Below, piece by piece: positions 1 to 6,022 of a DNA stretch of 11,738 nt (its first letter is position 1; every line of letters starts with the position of its first letter). The DNA lies in assembly GCA_023433855.1 (NCBI GenBank), contig JAEYTV010000141.1, positions 1 through 11,738 of the forward strand, given 5' to 3'. The position numbers were made by a program, and so were the translations under genes. The DNA comes from Pseudomonadota bacterium (lineage in GTDB: Bacteria > Pseudomonadota > Alphaproteobacteria > Rhizobiales > Rhizobiaceae). Under the pieces are notes generated by a model. That model was not told where the DNA came from, made no database searches, and worked only from the letters and a program-made list of their open reading frames with translations.

Positions 1-113
1 TCGATCTTGATGACGTCGGCGCCCAGATCGGCAAAAATCTGGCTGGCCCAGGGTCCCGCCATGATGCGACTGAGATCGAGCACGCGAATATGGGACAGAG
101 GAGACCGCTTCAT
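1..113 (-). CDS. CaiB/BaiF family III CoA-transferase, N-terminal fragment (cut by the left edge)
   Basis: Reading the minus strand from the ATG at 113-111 gives 37 complete codons beginning [16 protein letters not shown], then [20 protein letters not shown]. This is the characteristic N-terminus of family III CoA-transferases: an 'IRVLDLSR' strand, the 'AGPWA' nucleotide-fold turn and 'DLGADVIKI'. These enzymes move CoA between an acyl-CoA and a free carboxylic acid in the cytoplasm; the substrate cannot be told from this fragment. The catalytic aspartate would lie further on, outside the window. The start ATG overlaps the stop TGA of the upstream glutathione S-transferase gene (ATGA at 113-110), so the two are probably translationally coupled. 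The family call is firm; the specific function is open. Confidence 0.85.
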   Translation of the reverse strand, partial: MKRSPLSHIRVLDLSRIMAGPWASQIFADLGADVIKI

Positions 114-733
114 GCGGCCGCCTCGTCGCCGGGCAGGGTGGCGAGTGACGAGGGACGGGCGGCGAACGTCCCGTACCATGCGGCCAGTGCAGGATGGGCG
201 CTGCGCCAGTCGCGGTCGGAGAACCGGAAGTCGAGGTAGCCCAGCCCGCAGCCAATGGCTATGTGGCCTATGCCAAACGAGCTCTTATCGAGATCGGGTG
301 CCTCAGGTTCTAAAGCAGCCAGGGCGGCGGCCACTTTCTGTTCAAACCCCGCGAGATAAGTGGGGGACGGCGCACCGTCAGGCCGTCCGACCTCGTTGCG
401 CAGCAGGAGCAGCACATCGAGCAGCCCGTCCCCCAACGCCTGTCGCCTCAGCGCGACAAGGCGATCCGCGGGATCGGTGGGAAAAAGACGCGGGCCATTG
501 TGCAGCCCGTCAAGGTATTCGCAAATGACGGCGGAGTCATAAATCACGCCCTGATCCGCCGTCAACAGAACGGGTATCTTGCCGAGGGGGTTATGCCGCA
601 GGATTTCCGGATTGACCTTGGCCATCGATGCAACGGCTCTGATAAATTCGACACGCCCAGCCAAGCCCGCCTCGTGAAGCACGATCATGACTTTGCGGAC
701 AAACGGAGATCGTGGCGACCATAGAAGCTGCAA
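110..733 (-). CDS. Glutathione S-transferase family protein
   Basis: A 207-residue cytosolic GST-type protein. Residues 1-75 form the thioredoxin-like domain: the N-terminal '[11 protein letters not shown]' with Ser9 at the usual catalytic position, 'GKIPVL' with the cis-proline Pro54 that contacts glutathione, and '[11 protein letters not shown]' with Asp66-Ser67 for the glutamyl group. The remainder is the alpha-helical C-terminal domain. The length is typical of bacterial GSTs (about 200-210 residues). The start is a TTG (733-731) preceded on the minus strand by a strong purine-rich Shine-Dalgarno, GAGGAGGGGGAG, about 3-10 bases upstream; no ATG is better placed. The stop overlaps the start of the CoA-transferase, so the pair forms an operon. 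Its substrate is unknown; the pairing suggests conjugation or isomerisation of a compound handled as a CoA thioester (inference). Confidence 0.9.
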   Translation of the reverse strand: MQLLWSPRSPFVRKVMIVLHEAGLAGRVEFIRAVASMAKVNPEILRHNPLGKIPVLLTADQGVIYDSAVICEYLDGLHNGPRLFPTDPADRLVALRRQALGDGLLDVLLLLRNEVGRPDGAPSPTYLAGFEQKVAAALAALEPEAPDLDKSSFGIGHIAIGCGLGYLDFRFSDRDWRSAHPALAAWYGTFAARPSSLATLPGDEAAA

Positions 734-981
734 AACTCCCCCTCCTCAATAAACTAAAAGACTAGTGATATGACCTTTTAGCAAGCCGCCAAATGATGGT
801 CAACGGTAATGATCGGCTCGATCGGTGCAATACGTGACGGAAACCTGTCTCCCGGTTAGTTGCTCGCAGGCCTTTATCTGATCAGCACCCCGGCGGAAGG
901 GCGTTCGTGGACTGTTGGTTCGAACCAGTCGCCACCCGTCAGGGGAGGCCCTATACCAGAGATGTCCTCGATCCAATTCGT

Positions 982-1010
982 TTGACACCAGCAATGAAGC
1001 GGGAGAGTAT
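982..1010 (+). promoter_or_regulatory. Possible sigma70-type promoter of the EamA permease gene
   Basis: A perfect TTGACA (-35) at 982-987 is followed after 17 bases by GAGTAT (1005-1010), which matches the -10 consensus at three of six positions. Transcription would begin near 1018, just before the AT-rich operator-like site and about 40 bases before the GTG start. An alternative is the perfect TATAAT at 1032-1037, but it has no good -35 and lies inside the operator-like motif. Confidence 0.3.
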
Positions 1011-1024
1011 CGCCTCGGGCCATT

Positions 1025-1043
1025 TATCAAATATAATATATCG
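1025..1043. promoter_or_regulatory. Candidate operator, site 1 of 3 (upstream of the EamA permease)
   Basis: The 19 bases TATCAAATATAATATATCG match 16 of 19 positions of the sequence at 4799-4817 before the ABC operon. The right half, TAATATATCG, is 8/10 identical to the TGATATATCA palindrome found before both the kinase and the ABC genes. Such an AT-rich block stands out in GC-rich DNA and lies between a possible promoter and the gene start, as expected for a repressor site. The regulator family cannot be told from the motif. Confidence 0.45.
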
Positions 1044-1058
1044 TCTGCGAGTAGCACC

Positions 1059-1970
1059 GTGACCAATGCCTATGTTCTCGCTCTGCTCGCATACGCGGCC
1101 TTTTCCTTTACCGACGCGTCCGTTAAAGGTGCGGGCGCCCACCTTACGATTTTCGAAATCGCCTTTATAGTCAATGCTTTTGCGGGGCTCGCGCTGTTGA
1201 TCACGCGCCACCCGAACGAAAAATGGCGCGAGTTCTGGCGCACCCCCTACCCGCTCGCCGTCCACGGACGAGCCATCTGCGGCGTCGTGGCGAGCCTCTG
1301 CGGGGTCTACGCCTTCACCACCATTCCCTTGGCTCACGCCTATGCCCTGGTGTTTCTGTCGCCGCTGTTCGTCACGATCATGTCCGCCGTGGTGCTCAGG
1401 GAGTATGTCGGAATCTGGCGCTGGACCGCTGTCGTCGTCGGCTTTGCCGGCGTCCTTCTCGTGGTTAAGCCGGGGTACCTCCCGTTTCAGCTCGGGCATC
1501 TTGCGGCCATCGGAACCGGATTAGGCACCGGCACCGCGATCATCATCCTCCGCCGGGTCGGCGGAAAGGTGAAGACCACCAGCATGCTTGGCACCCTGAT
1601 CCTCTACCTCCTGGGCATCAACGCCGTAGCCATGACGTTGAGAGGGGTAACCATTCCGACGCTGCATGAACTAGCGCTGCTGGCCCTTGCGGGTGTCTGC
1701 TATGGCTTAGGGCAATGGGCGTTCGTCCTCGCGGCACGCCACGGACATGCCAATCAGATCGCGCCGATGCATTATTCCCAACTGGCCTGGGCCGTGGTTT
1801 TCGGCGTCCTCTTCTTTGGGGAGTATCCGGATGCGCTGGCGCTTGTCGGAATGATCGTCATCGCGGCAGCCGGCCTCCTGACGATCGTCCGCGAAAGATT
1901 GCGGGGCCTGAAGAGTGCAAGCTCCGGATCAGCGGTAGTTGGAATTCCGACTACTGCGGATGAAAGCTGA
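1059..1970 (+). CDS. EamA/DMT-superfamily permease
   Basis: A roughly 303-residue inner-membrane protein of the drug/metabolite transporter superfamily, with two EamA repeats and about ten predicted membrane spans. The first repeat runs from 'AYVLALLAYAAFSFTDASVKG' to the 'AGVLLVVKPG' turn that closes EamA domains. The second ends with 'QLAWAVVFGVLFFGEYPDA', the usual last-but-one helix signature. The frame is open from 915, but the upstream 48 residues are hydrophilic and unlike the family, so I place the start at GTG 1059, which gives the normal length of about 300 residues; its Shine-Dalgarno is weak. The last residues 'SAVVGIPTTADES' come from an inverted repeat in the DNA. EamA proteins often export amino acids or metabolites. 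Sharing a candidate operator with the downstream catabolic genes suggests a role for a related compound (inference). Confidence 0.88.
   Translation: MTNAYVLALLAYAAFSFTDASVKGAGAHLTIFEIAFIVNAFAGLALLITRHPNEKWREFWRTPYPLAVHGRAICGVVASLCGVYAFTTIPLAHAYALVFLSPLFVTIMSAVVLREYVGIWRWTAVVVGFAGVLLVVKPGYLPFQLGHLAAIGTGLGTGTAIIILRRVGGKVKTTSMLGTLILYLLGINAVAMTLRGVTIPTLHELALLALAGVCYGLGQWAFVLAARHGHANQIAPMHYSQLAWAVVFGVLFFGEYPDALALVGMIVIAAAGLLTIVRERLRGLKSASSGSAVVGIPTTADES
1928..1961. repeat. Inverted repeat (hairpin) inside the 3' end of the EamA gene
   Basis: Bases 1932-1942 pair with 1947-1957 around an AATT loop: eleven pairs of which two are G-T wobbles. After one mismatch (1931/1958), three more pairs extend it to 1928 and 1961. 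The core GTAGTTGGAATTCCGACTAC is easy to see. Because of the symmetry, both DNA strands encode 'SAVVGIPTTAD' in an open frame. No T-run follows, so it is not a standard intrinsic terminator. Confidence 0.6.
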
Positions 1971-1986
1971 TCCCTCATCGGATCAG
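1967..1986 (+). terminator. Stem-loop overlapping the EamA stop codon; weak terminator candidate
   Basis: CTGATCC (1967-1973) pairs perfectly with GGATCAG (1980-1986) around a six-base loop. The stop TGA (1968-1970) lies in the stem. It follows the larger hairpin after nine bases. Neither is followed by a T-run, so termination or 3'-end protection before the kinase operon is only a suggestion. Confidence 0.35.
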
Positions 1987-1990
1987 GGGA

Positions 1991-2018
1991 TTGCCAAGGT
2001 CAATATCTGATATATCAT
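1991..2018 (+). promoter_or_regulatory. Possible promoter of the kinase-aldolase-dehydrogenase operon
   Basis: TTGCCA (1991-1996, four of six to the -35 consensus) and TATCAT (2013-2018, five of six to the -10 consensus) are separated by 16 bases. The -10 box lies within the operator-like palindrome, which would let a bound repressor block polymerase. No experimental support is available here. Confidence 0.35.
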
Positions 2019-2023
2019 GTATT
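2002..2023. promoter_or_regulatory. Candidate operator, site 2 of 3 (upstream of the kinase operon)
   Basis: The perfect 10-base palindrome TGATATATCA (2008-2017) is flanked, after two mismatched pairs, by AATA (2002-2005) and TATT (2020-2023). This makes a 22-base imperfect palindrome with 9 of 11 positions paired. The identical core occurs at 4794-4803 before the ABC operon. The dyad symmetry and overlap with the probable -10 box suggest a dimeric repressor site. Confidence 0.55.
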
Positions 2024-2055
2024 AGAGACGGTCGGGGATGTGGTGTGGGAAGACA

Positions 2056-3342
2056 ATGAAGCCGATCTTCGGAGTTGTGGCGGACGACCTGACCGGCGGA
2101 ATGGAAACCGCAGCAATGTTGGTGGCGCATGGGATCAATTGCGCCTTTGTAACAGACCCGGATGCGCCGAGCGACATCGATCAGGCCGAAGCCATCGTCA
2201 TCGCACAGAAAACCCGGGTCATTCCCGCCGATGAAGCTGTATCGCGAACCGAGCGCGCGGCCCGGGCACTGATGGCGCGGGGCACGCGCCAGATCTTCTT
2301 CAAATACTGCGCCACCTTCGATTCCACGGACAAGGGCAATATAGGTCCTGTCTCCGACATGCTGCTCTCCATTACCGGAGCGCCCTACACCGTCTTCTGC
2401 CCTGCCTCGCCGACGCTCAAGCGCACCGTCTACAACGGGCACCTATTCCTCGCAACACAGCTGATTTCCGAATCTCCCAAGCGGGATGATCCACTGACGC
2501 CCATGACCGATCCCGACCTCGTCCGCGTGCTGCAGCGGCAGACACAGCATAGGGTCGGGCTGCTTGCGCATTCCGCTATCAGCGCCGGAGGTGCGGCGTT
2601 GCGCCAGGCGGTTGCCGACCAGGCCGCCGCGGGAGTCACCTATTTCATCGCTGATACGATCTATGACCGCGACCTCGATATGATCGCCGCCCTGACGACG
2701 GACTGGCCCGTGATGACTGGCAATGCCACCATCGTGCAGCACTATCCTGCGCTGTGGCGGGAACGCGGCCTGTTGCCGAGCGGACGATACCAGCGCAGCC
2801 TGTTCCCCGTTTCGGGCCCGGGCGTGGTGCTTTCGGGCAGCTGCGCCGAGCGCACGCTCGAGCAACTTGCAGATTTCGAGAGATATCATCCCGTTCTGCG
2901 GATGGACATGACAGCCGTCGAGGGCCCCGAGGCAGCAATCCAGGCTGCGATGGCTTGGGCACTGCCGAGACTGGAGACCGGCCCTGTCGGCATTTCGACA
3001 TCCGCCGCCCCCGAGGCGGTTGCTGCGGCGCAAGCCCGCTACGGTCGCGAGGGCGCCGCCGCGCTTGCCGAAAAGATCCTGGGCAACCTTGCCGTCGCGC
3101 TCCATCGAGCCGGCGTACGGCGCTTTGTCGTCGCCGGCGGCGAGACGTCGGGGTCGGTTGTGGAACATCTCGGCATTCGACGCCTCAATGTCGGTCCGTA
3201 TGGTGGGCCCGGCATAGGGACCGCGACGACCGAAGATGCCGACCCGGTCGCGTTATGCCTGAAGTCAGGCAAGCTCGGTCCCGTCGACCTCTTCATCCGG
3301 GCGCTCGCTGCGATGGAAAATCCGGAGAGCGAGACGACATGA
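2056..3342 (+). CDS. otnK: DUF1537-family four-carbon acid sugar kinase (3-oxo-tetronate kinase OtnK-like)
   Basis: A roughly 428-residue cytoplasmic kinase of the DUF1537 family, members of which phosphorylate C4 acid sugars such as 3-oxo-tetronate at O4 with ATP. The N-terminal substrate-binding domain opens with 'VVADDLTGG' (residues 8-15) and holds 'CPASPTLKRTVYNGHLF' near residues 115-131. The C-terminal nucleotide-binding domain has 'VVAGGETSGSVV' near 358-369 and ends with 'LKSGKLGPVDLF', the counterpart of the family's 'LKSGNFG' signature. I chose ATG 2056 because the conserved domain begins at once and GGGAAG lies just upstream; ATG 2038 in the same frame would add six atypical residues. 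The stop overlaps the aldolase start (ATGA), so the two are coupled. Kinase plus class II aldolase is the known pairing that sends tetronates to dihydroxyacetone phosphate. The exact acid sugar is not shown by the sequence. Confidence 0.85.
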   Translation: MKPIFGVVADDLTGGMETAAMLVAHGINCAFVTDPDAPSDIDQAEAIVIAQKTRVIPADEAVSRTERAARALMARGTRQIFFKYCATFDSTDKGNIGPVSDMLLSITGAPYTVFCPASPTLKRTVYNGHLFLATQLISESPKRDDPLTPMTDPDLVRVLQRQTQHRVGLLAHSAISAGGAALRQAVADQAAAGVTYFIADTIYDRDLDMIAALTTDWPVMTGNATIVQHYPALWRERGLLPSGRYQRSLFPVSGPGVVLSGSCAERTLEQLADFERYHPVLRMDMTAVEGPEAAIQAAMAWALPRLETGPVGISTSAAPEAVAAAQARYGREGAAALAEKILGNLAVALHRAGVRRFVVAGGETSGSVVEHLGIRRLNVGPYGGPGIGTATTEDADPVALCLKSGKLGPVDLFIRALAAMENPESETT

Positions 3343-3986
3343 GCGAAGCCGAATTGCGCGCAACCATGCTAGATGTGGTCGCAAAGCTCGAACAAAAAGG
3401 TTTCAACCACGGTTCGTCGGGCAATGTCAGCTGCCGGCTGGGAGAGGACATGCTGGTCACCCCGACGGGCGGAAACAGCGCCAACATGACGGCGGAGCGG
3501 CTGGTGCGGCTCGACCGTGAGGGCGAAACTGTGGGTGACGGCATTCCTTCGAGCGAGTGGCACATGCACCAGGCGATCCTCCACGCCTATCCGTATGTGC
3601 AGGCGGTCATCCATACCCATGCGGATTGCTGCGTGGCTCTGTCCTGCCTGGCAAAACCCATTCCGGCGTTTCACTACATGATTGCCAGCTTCGGCGGCAA
3701 TGACGTGCCCTGCGCCCCCTATGCGACCTTCGGGACGCGGGCGCTCGCAGCCGGCGCCGTGGCAGCGCTGAAAGACCGCAAGGCCTGCCTCTTGGCCAAT
3801 CACGGCATGATCGTTGCCGCAGGCAGCCTTCAGTCTGCTTTCGATCTCACAGTGAAACTGGAGACGTTGGCCCGCCAATACCTACTCGCATGCCAGGCCG
3901 GCACGCCGGCCCTCATTCCGGATGATGAGATCGAGCGGGTCCTCGAGCGTTACAAATACTATGGCCGCAGGCGGCTGCCGGGCTGA
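3339..3986 (+). CDS. Class II (zinc) aldolase/adducin-family protein, FucA-like; acts after the DUF1537 kinase
   Basis: A 215-residue protein, the same length as E. coli L-fuculose-1-phosphate aldolase FucA as I recall it. The metal ligands fall at the same numbers: Glu73 in 'SSEWHMHQ', His92 and His94 in 'HTHAD', and His155 in 'ANHGMI', with Tyr113 in 'FHYMIA' as the candidate general acid. The phosphate-binding loops 'GSSGNVS' (25-31) and 'TPTGG' (41-45) are present. Such enzymes cleave (or decarboxylate) a phosphorylated keto substrate to dihydroxyacetone phosphate. By position it could be the 3-oxo-tetronate 4-phosphate decarboxylase (OtnC role), but its sequence looks more like FucA than like OtnC, so a true aldol cleavage is also possible. 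The frame is open far upstream (from 2754), but ATG 3339, overlapping the kinase stop, begins the conserved protein. Confidence 0.87.
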   Translation: MSEAELRATMLDVVAKLEQKGFNHGSSGNVSCRLGEDMLVTPTGGNSANMTAERLVRLDREGETVGDGIPSSEWHMHQAILHAYPYVQAVIHTHADCCVALSCLAKPIPAFHYMIASFGGNDVPCAPYATFGTRALAAGAVAALKDRKACLLANHGMIVAAGSLQSAFDLTVKLETLARQYLLACQAGTPALIPDDEIERVLERYKYYGRRRLPG

Positions 3987-4000
3987 CGAAGAGAGCGTTC

Positions 4001-4789
4001 ATGGAGATCACTGGCAAATCGAAGATCATGTTCGTGCTAGCCGATCCTGTGGACCATGTTCGTGCCAGTGCTGTGCTCAACGCCTATTTCGCCGGGATCG
4101 GCGAAGATCTCGCAACGTCTCCACTGCATGTAAGGCCCGATGGGCTCCCGGCGGTCGTTGCCGCAATCCGCCTCATGGGCAATGTGGTCGGTTTTGGCGT
4201 CACAATCCCGCACAAGATCGCGATCATTCCTCATCTCGACGAGATAACGTCTGGCGCTCGGCTGATAGGAGCCGTGAACTTCGTCAAGCGAACCGCCGAT
4301 GGCCTGTTGATCGGCGACAATCTTGACGCGCCGGGCTTCATGGGAGCGCTGAGCTGCCATGGATGCACGGTGTCGGGCAGACGGGTGCTGCAAATCGGTG
4401 CCGGCGGCGCGGGGCGTGCAACGGCGGTAGCCATCGCCCAGGCTGGCGCGTCGGAACTGTGGATTTCGAATCGCGACGAGGCCAAGGCCGAGGGCTTGGT
4501 GACCATGCTCACGTCGCATTATCCGGAAACCAGGTTCAGGTCGGGCAGCGCAGCGGCCGAAACCTTCGATCTGGTGGTGAACGCGACGTCCCTGGGCATG
4601 AAGGCCAACGATCCGCTACCGGTGGAAATCGGCGGGATCGGCGGCTCCACCGTCATCTGTGACATTATCGTCAATCCGGCCGTGACCCGGCTGATGAGGG
4701 TGGCTGAAGGCCTTGGTGCGCGAACAATCGGCGGAAAAGCAATGCTGGACGAGCAAATGGCCCTTGTAGCCGATTTCGTTCGGCGGTAG
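4001..4789 (+). CDS. Shikimate/quinate dehydrogenase-family oxidoreductase (AroE-like), probably catabolic
   Basis: A 262-residue NAD(P)-dependent dehydrogenase of the AroE fold. The N-terminal substrate domain keeps the catalytic lysine (Lys72 in 'VTIPHK'), Asn93 ('GAVN') and Asp109 ('GDNLD'). The Rossmann domain has 'GAGGAGR' (133-139) and 'SNRDEAKA' (156-163), and the C-terminal 'GGKAMLDEQ' keeps the conserved glutamine. The N-terminal motif differs: where AroE has Ser-x-Ser for the shikimate carboxylate, this protein has Val20-Arg-Ala22 ('DHVRAS'), so shikimate is unlikely to be its natural substrate. The gene follows the aldolase by 14 bases, with GAAGAGAG ahead of the ATG, so it belongs to the same transcript. 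I infer that it oxidises a hydroxyl of a (poly)hydroxy acid before phosphorylation. A housekeeping AroE role is not excluded but fits the setting poorly. Confidence 0.83.
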   Translation: MEITGKSKIMFVLADPVDHVRASAVLNAYFAGIGEDLATSPLHVRPDGLPAVVAAIRLMGNVVGFGVTIPHKIAIIPHLDEITSGARLIGAVNFVKRTADGLLIGDNLDAPGFMGALSCHGCTVSGRRVLQIGAGGAGRATAVAIAQAGASELWISNRDEAKAEGLVTMLTSHYPETRFRSGSAAAETFDLVVNATSLGMKANDPLPVEIGGIGGSTVICDIIVNPAVTRLMRVAEGLGARTIGGKAMLDEQMALVADFVRR

Positions 4790-4793
4790 CCAA

Positions 4794-4817
4794 TGATATA
4801 TCAAATATGATATTTGG
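4794..4817. promoter_or_regulatory. Candidate operator, site 3 of 3 (upstream of the ABC-amidase operon)
   Basis: TGATATATCA (4794-4803) is identical to the palindrome before the kinase. It overlaps a second palindrome, CAAATATGATATTTG (4802-4816), whose arms pair completely around the central G. ATGATAT is also repeated directly at 4793 and 4807, a 14-base step. This dense AT-rich block lies in the 66-base gap after the dehydrogenase gene and suggests that the ABC operon has its own regulated promoter. I could not fix the -35 and -10 boxes. Confidence 0.5.
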
Positions 4818-4855
4818 AACCGGGATAAATAAGGCGTGAGATCGACGGGGTATCG

Positions 4856-6022
4856 ATGCTCCTCGCCCTGAGCCAAGCCAAACAAGAAAAGCGGGAACAG
4901 GCCTCAGTGAGTATGGCAATGAACAAAGCACAGACCGCCGGCGCGTCCATCCAGATCAGCCGGCTGGAAAAACGCTTCGGCAATGTATTCGCGGTGAATG
5001 GTGTCGATATCGATATCGCCGCCGGCGAGTTTCTCGCGCTGCTCGGGCCAAGCGGTTCCGGCAAGACCACCATTCTGATGAGTGTCGCGGGTTTCGAGTT
5101 TCCGTCCAGCGGGAGCATCCATGTCGATGCAGGCGATCTGACCTATCTGCCGGCCAACAAGCGAAACCTGGGCATGGTGTTCCAGAACTACACGCTGTTT
5201 CCGCATATGTCGATTTTGGACAATGTCGCCTTCCCCTTGAAAATGCGTGGCATAGCGAGAGCCGAGCGCCACAGGCTGGCCGAAGAGGCACTCGCCACCG
5301 TTAGGCTCGCCGGCTACGGCGGGCGCTTTCCTAACCAGCTGTCGGGTGGCCAGCAGCAGCGCGTGGCGCTCGCCCGCGCCATCGTCTACCGCCCCCGCGT
5401 GCTGTTGATGGACGAGCCATTGAGCGCGCTCGACAAGAACCTGCGCGAAGACATGCAGCTGGAGATCAAGCGGCTGCACGCCGAACTCGGCATCACGGTC
5501 ATCTTCGTCACCCACGATCAGAGCGAAGCGCTGACCATGGCCGACCGCGTCGCGGTCCTGAAGGACGGCCGAATCCAGCAGATCGGTCCCTCGCGCGAAC
5601 TCTACGAGCGGCCGGCCAATCTGTTCACCGCCGGATTCATCGGCGAGATGAACTTCATCGACGTGAGGGTCGAAAGCCTTGGCGACAGCGTAACAGTGCT
5701 TTCTTCGGCGGGCGAGCGCTGGGATGTTCCGGCCGAAGCCATGGTTGAAAAGATCTCGCCGGGCGAGAAGGCGGTGCTGGCGGTCAGGCCTGAACGGCTT
5801 GAACTCGGCGGCGCCGGCTCTGCCCTGACATTGCAGACCAAGCTCTCCGACGTGGTCTATGCCGGGTCCGCCCTGCTCTTGATAGGCAGGCTACCCGACG
5901 GCACCGAGATCCGGGCACGCCTGCCCGGGGCGTCCGATCTCAGCACGCTCACGCGCGGCGCGACGGCAACCTTCAGCGTACCGAAAGAAGCTGTCCTGCT
6001 CTATGCGGGGGGTGCGAAATGA
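4856..6022 (+). CDS. ABC transporter ATP-binding protein, spermidine/putrescine (PotA)-type
   Basis: A 388-residue ATPase that would power the importer encoded by the next three genes. Numbered from ATG 4856: Walker A 'GPSGSGKT' at 64-71, Q-loop Gln110 in 'VFQNYTLFPHM', signature 'LSGGQQQR' at 162-169, Walker B 'LLMDEP' at 183-188, D-loop 'SALD' and switch His220 in 'FVTHDQSEAL'. The C-terminal part from about residue 260 has the features of a TOBE_2 regulatory domain. The start is uncertain. GTG 4907, ATG 4913 and ATG 4919 lie in the same frame, and conserved homology begins only near 'IQISRLEKRFG', so the true protein may be 17-21 residues shorter. Its stop overlaps the first permease gene (ATGA at 6019-6022). 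Substrate specificity comes from the binding protein, not from this subunit. Confidence 0.93.
   Translation: MLLALSQAKQEKREQASVSMAMNKAQTAGASIQISRLEKRFGNVFAVNGVDIDIAAGEFLALLGPSGSGKTTILMSVAGFEFPSSGSIHVDAGDLTYLPANKRNLGMVFQNYTLFPHMSILDNVAFPLKMRGIARAERHRLAEEALATVRLAGYGGRFPNQLSGGQQQRVALARAIVYRPRVLLMDEPLSALDKNLREDMQLEIKRLHAELGITVIFVTHDQSEALTMADRVAVLKDGRIQQIGPSRELYERPANLFTAGFIGEMNFIDVRVESLGDSVTVLSSAGERWDVPAEAMVEKISPGEKAVLAVRPERLELGGAGSALTLQTKLSDVVYAGSALLLIGRLPDGTEIRARLPGASDLSTLTRGATATFSVPKEAVLLYAGGAK

Larger units (their letters stand above)
734..1058. promoter_or_regulatory. Divergent intergenic region between the GST operon and the EamA permease gene
   Basis: This 325-base stretch holds no gene that I can support: open frames on both strands here give peptides without recognisable domains. 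It must hold the GST promoter (leftward) and the permease promoter (rightward). Visible elements are a 12-base perfect palindrome TGGTTCGAACCA at 916-927, a TTGACA box at 982-987, and an AT-rich operator-like motif at 1025-1043, each listed separately or in the findings. Confidence 0.6.

Noticed and set aside
766..775. A TGATAT sequence before the GST gene as a fourth copy of the operator motif
   Set aside because: TGATATGACC matches only the left half of TGATATATCA and has no dyad symmetry; this is within chance expectation.
905..940. A possible tRNA T-arm (GGTTCGAACC) or an attachment site at a tRNA end
   Set aside because: The flanks do not form a five-pair T-stem with a seven-base TTCGAAC loop, and no acceptor or anticodon arm can be found; it is better explained as a simple palindrome.
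800..1066. An 88-residue minus-strand open frame in the intergenic region
   Set aside because: No recognisable domain or good ribosome-binding site, and it spans the candidate promoter and operator of the permease.
2754..3338. An N-terminal extension of the aldolase into the kinase gene (frame open from 2754)
   Set aside because: The extra residues are Arg/Gly-rich out-of-frame kinase sequence; homology starts at ATG 3339 and that start overlaps the kinase stop.
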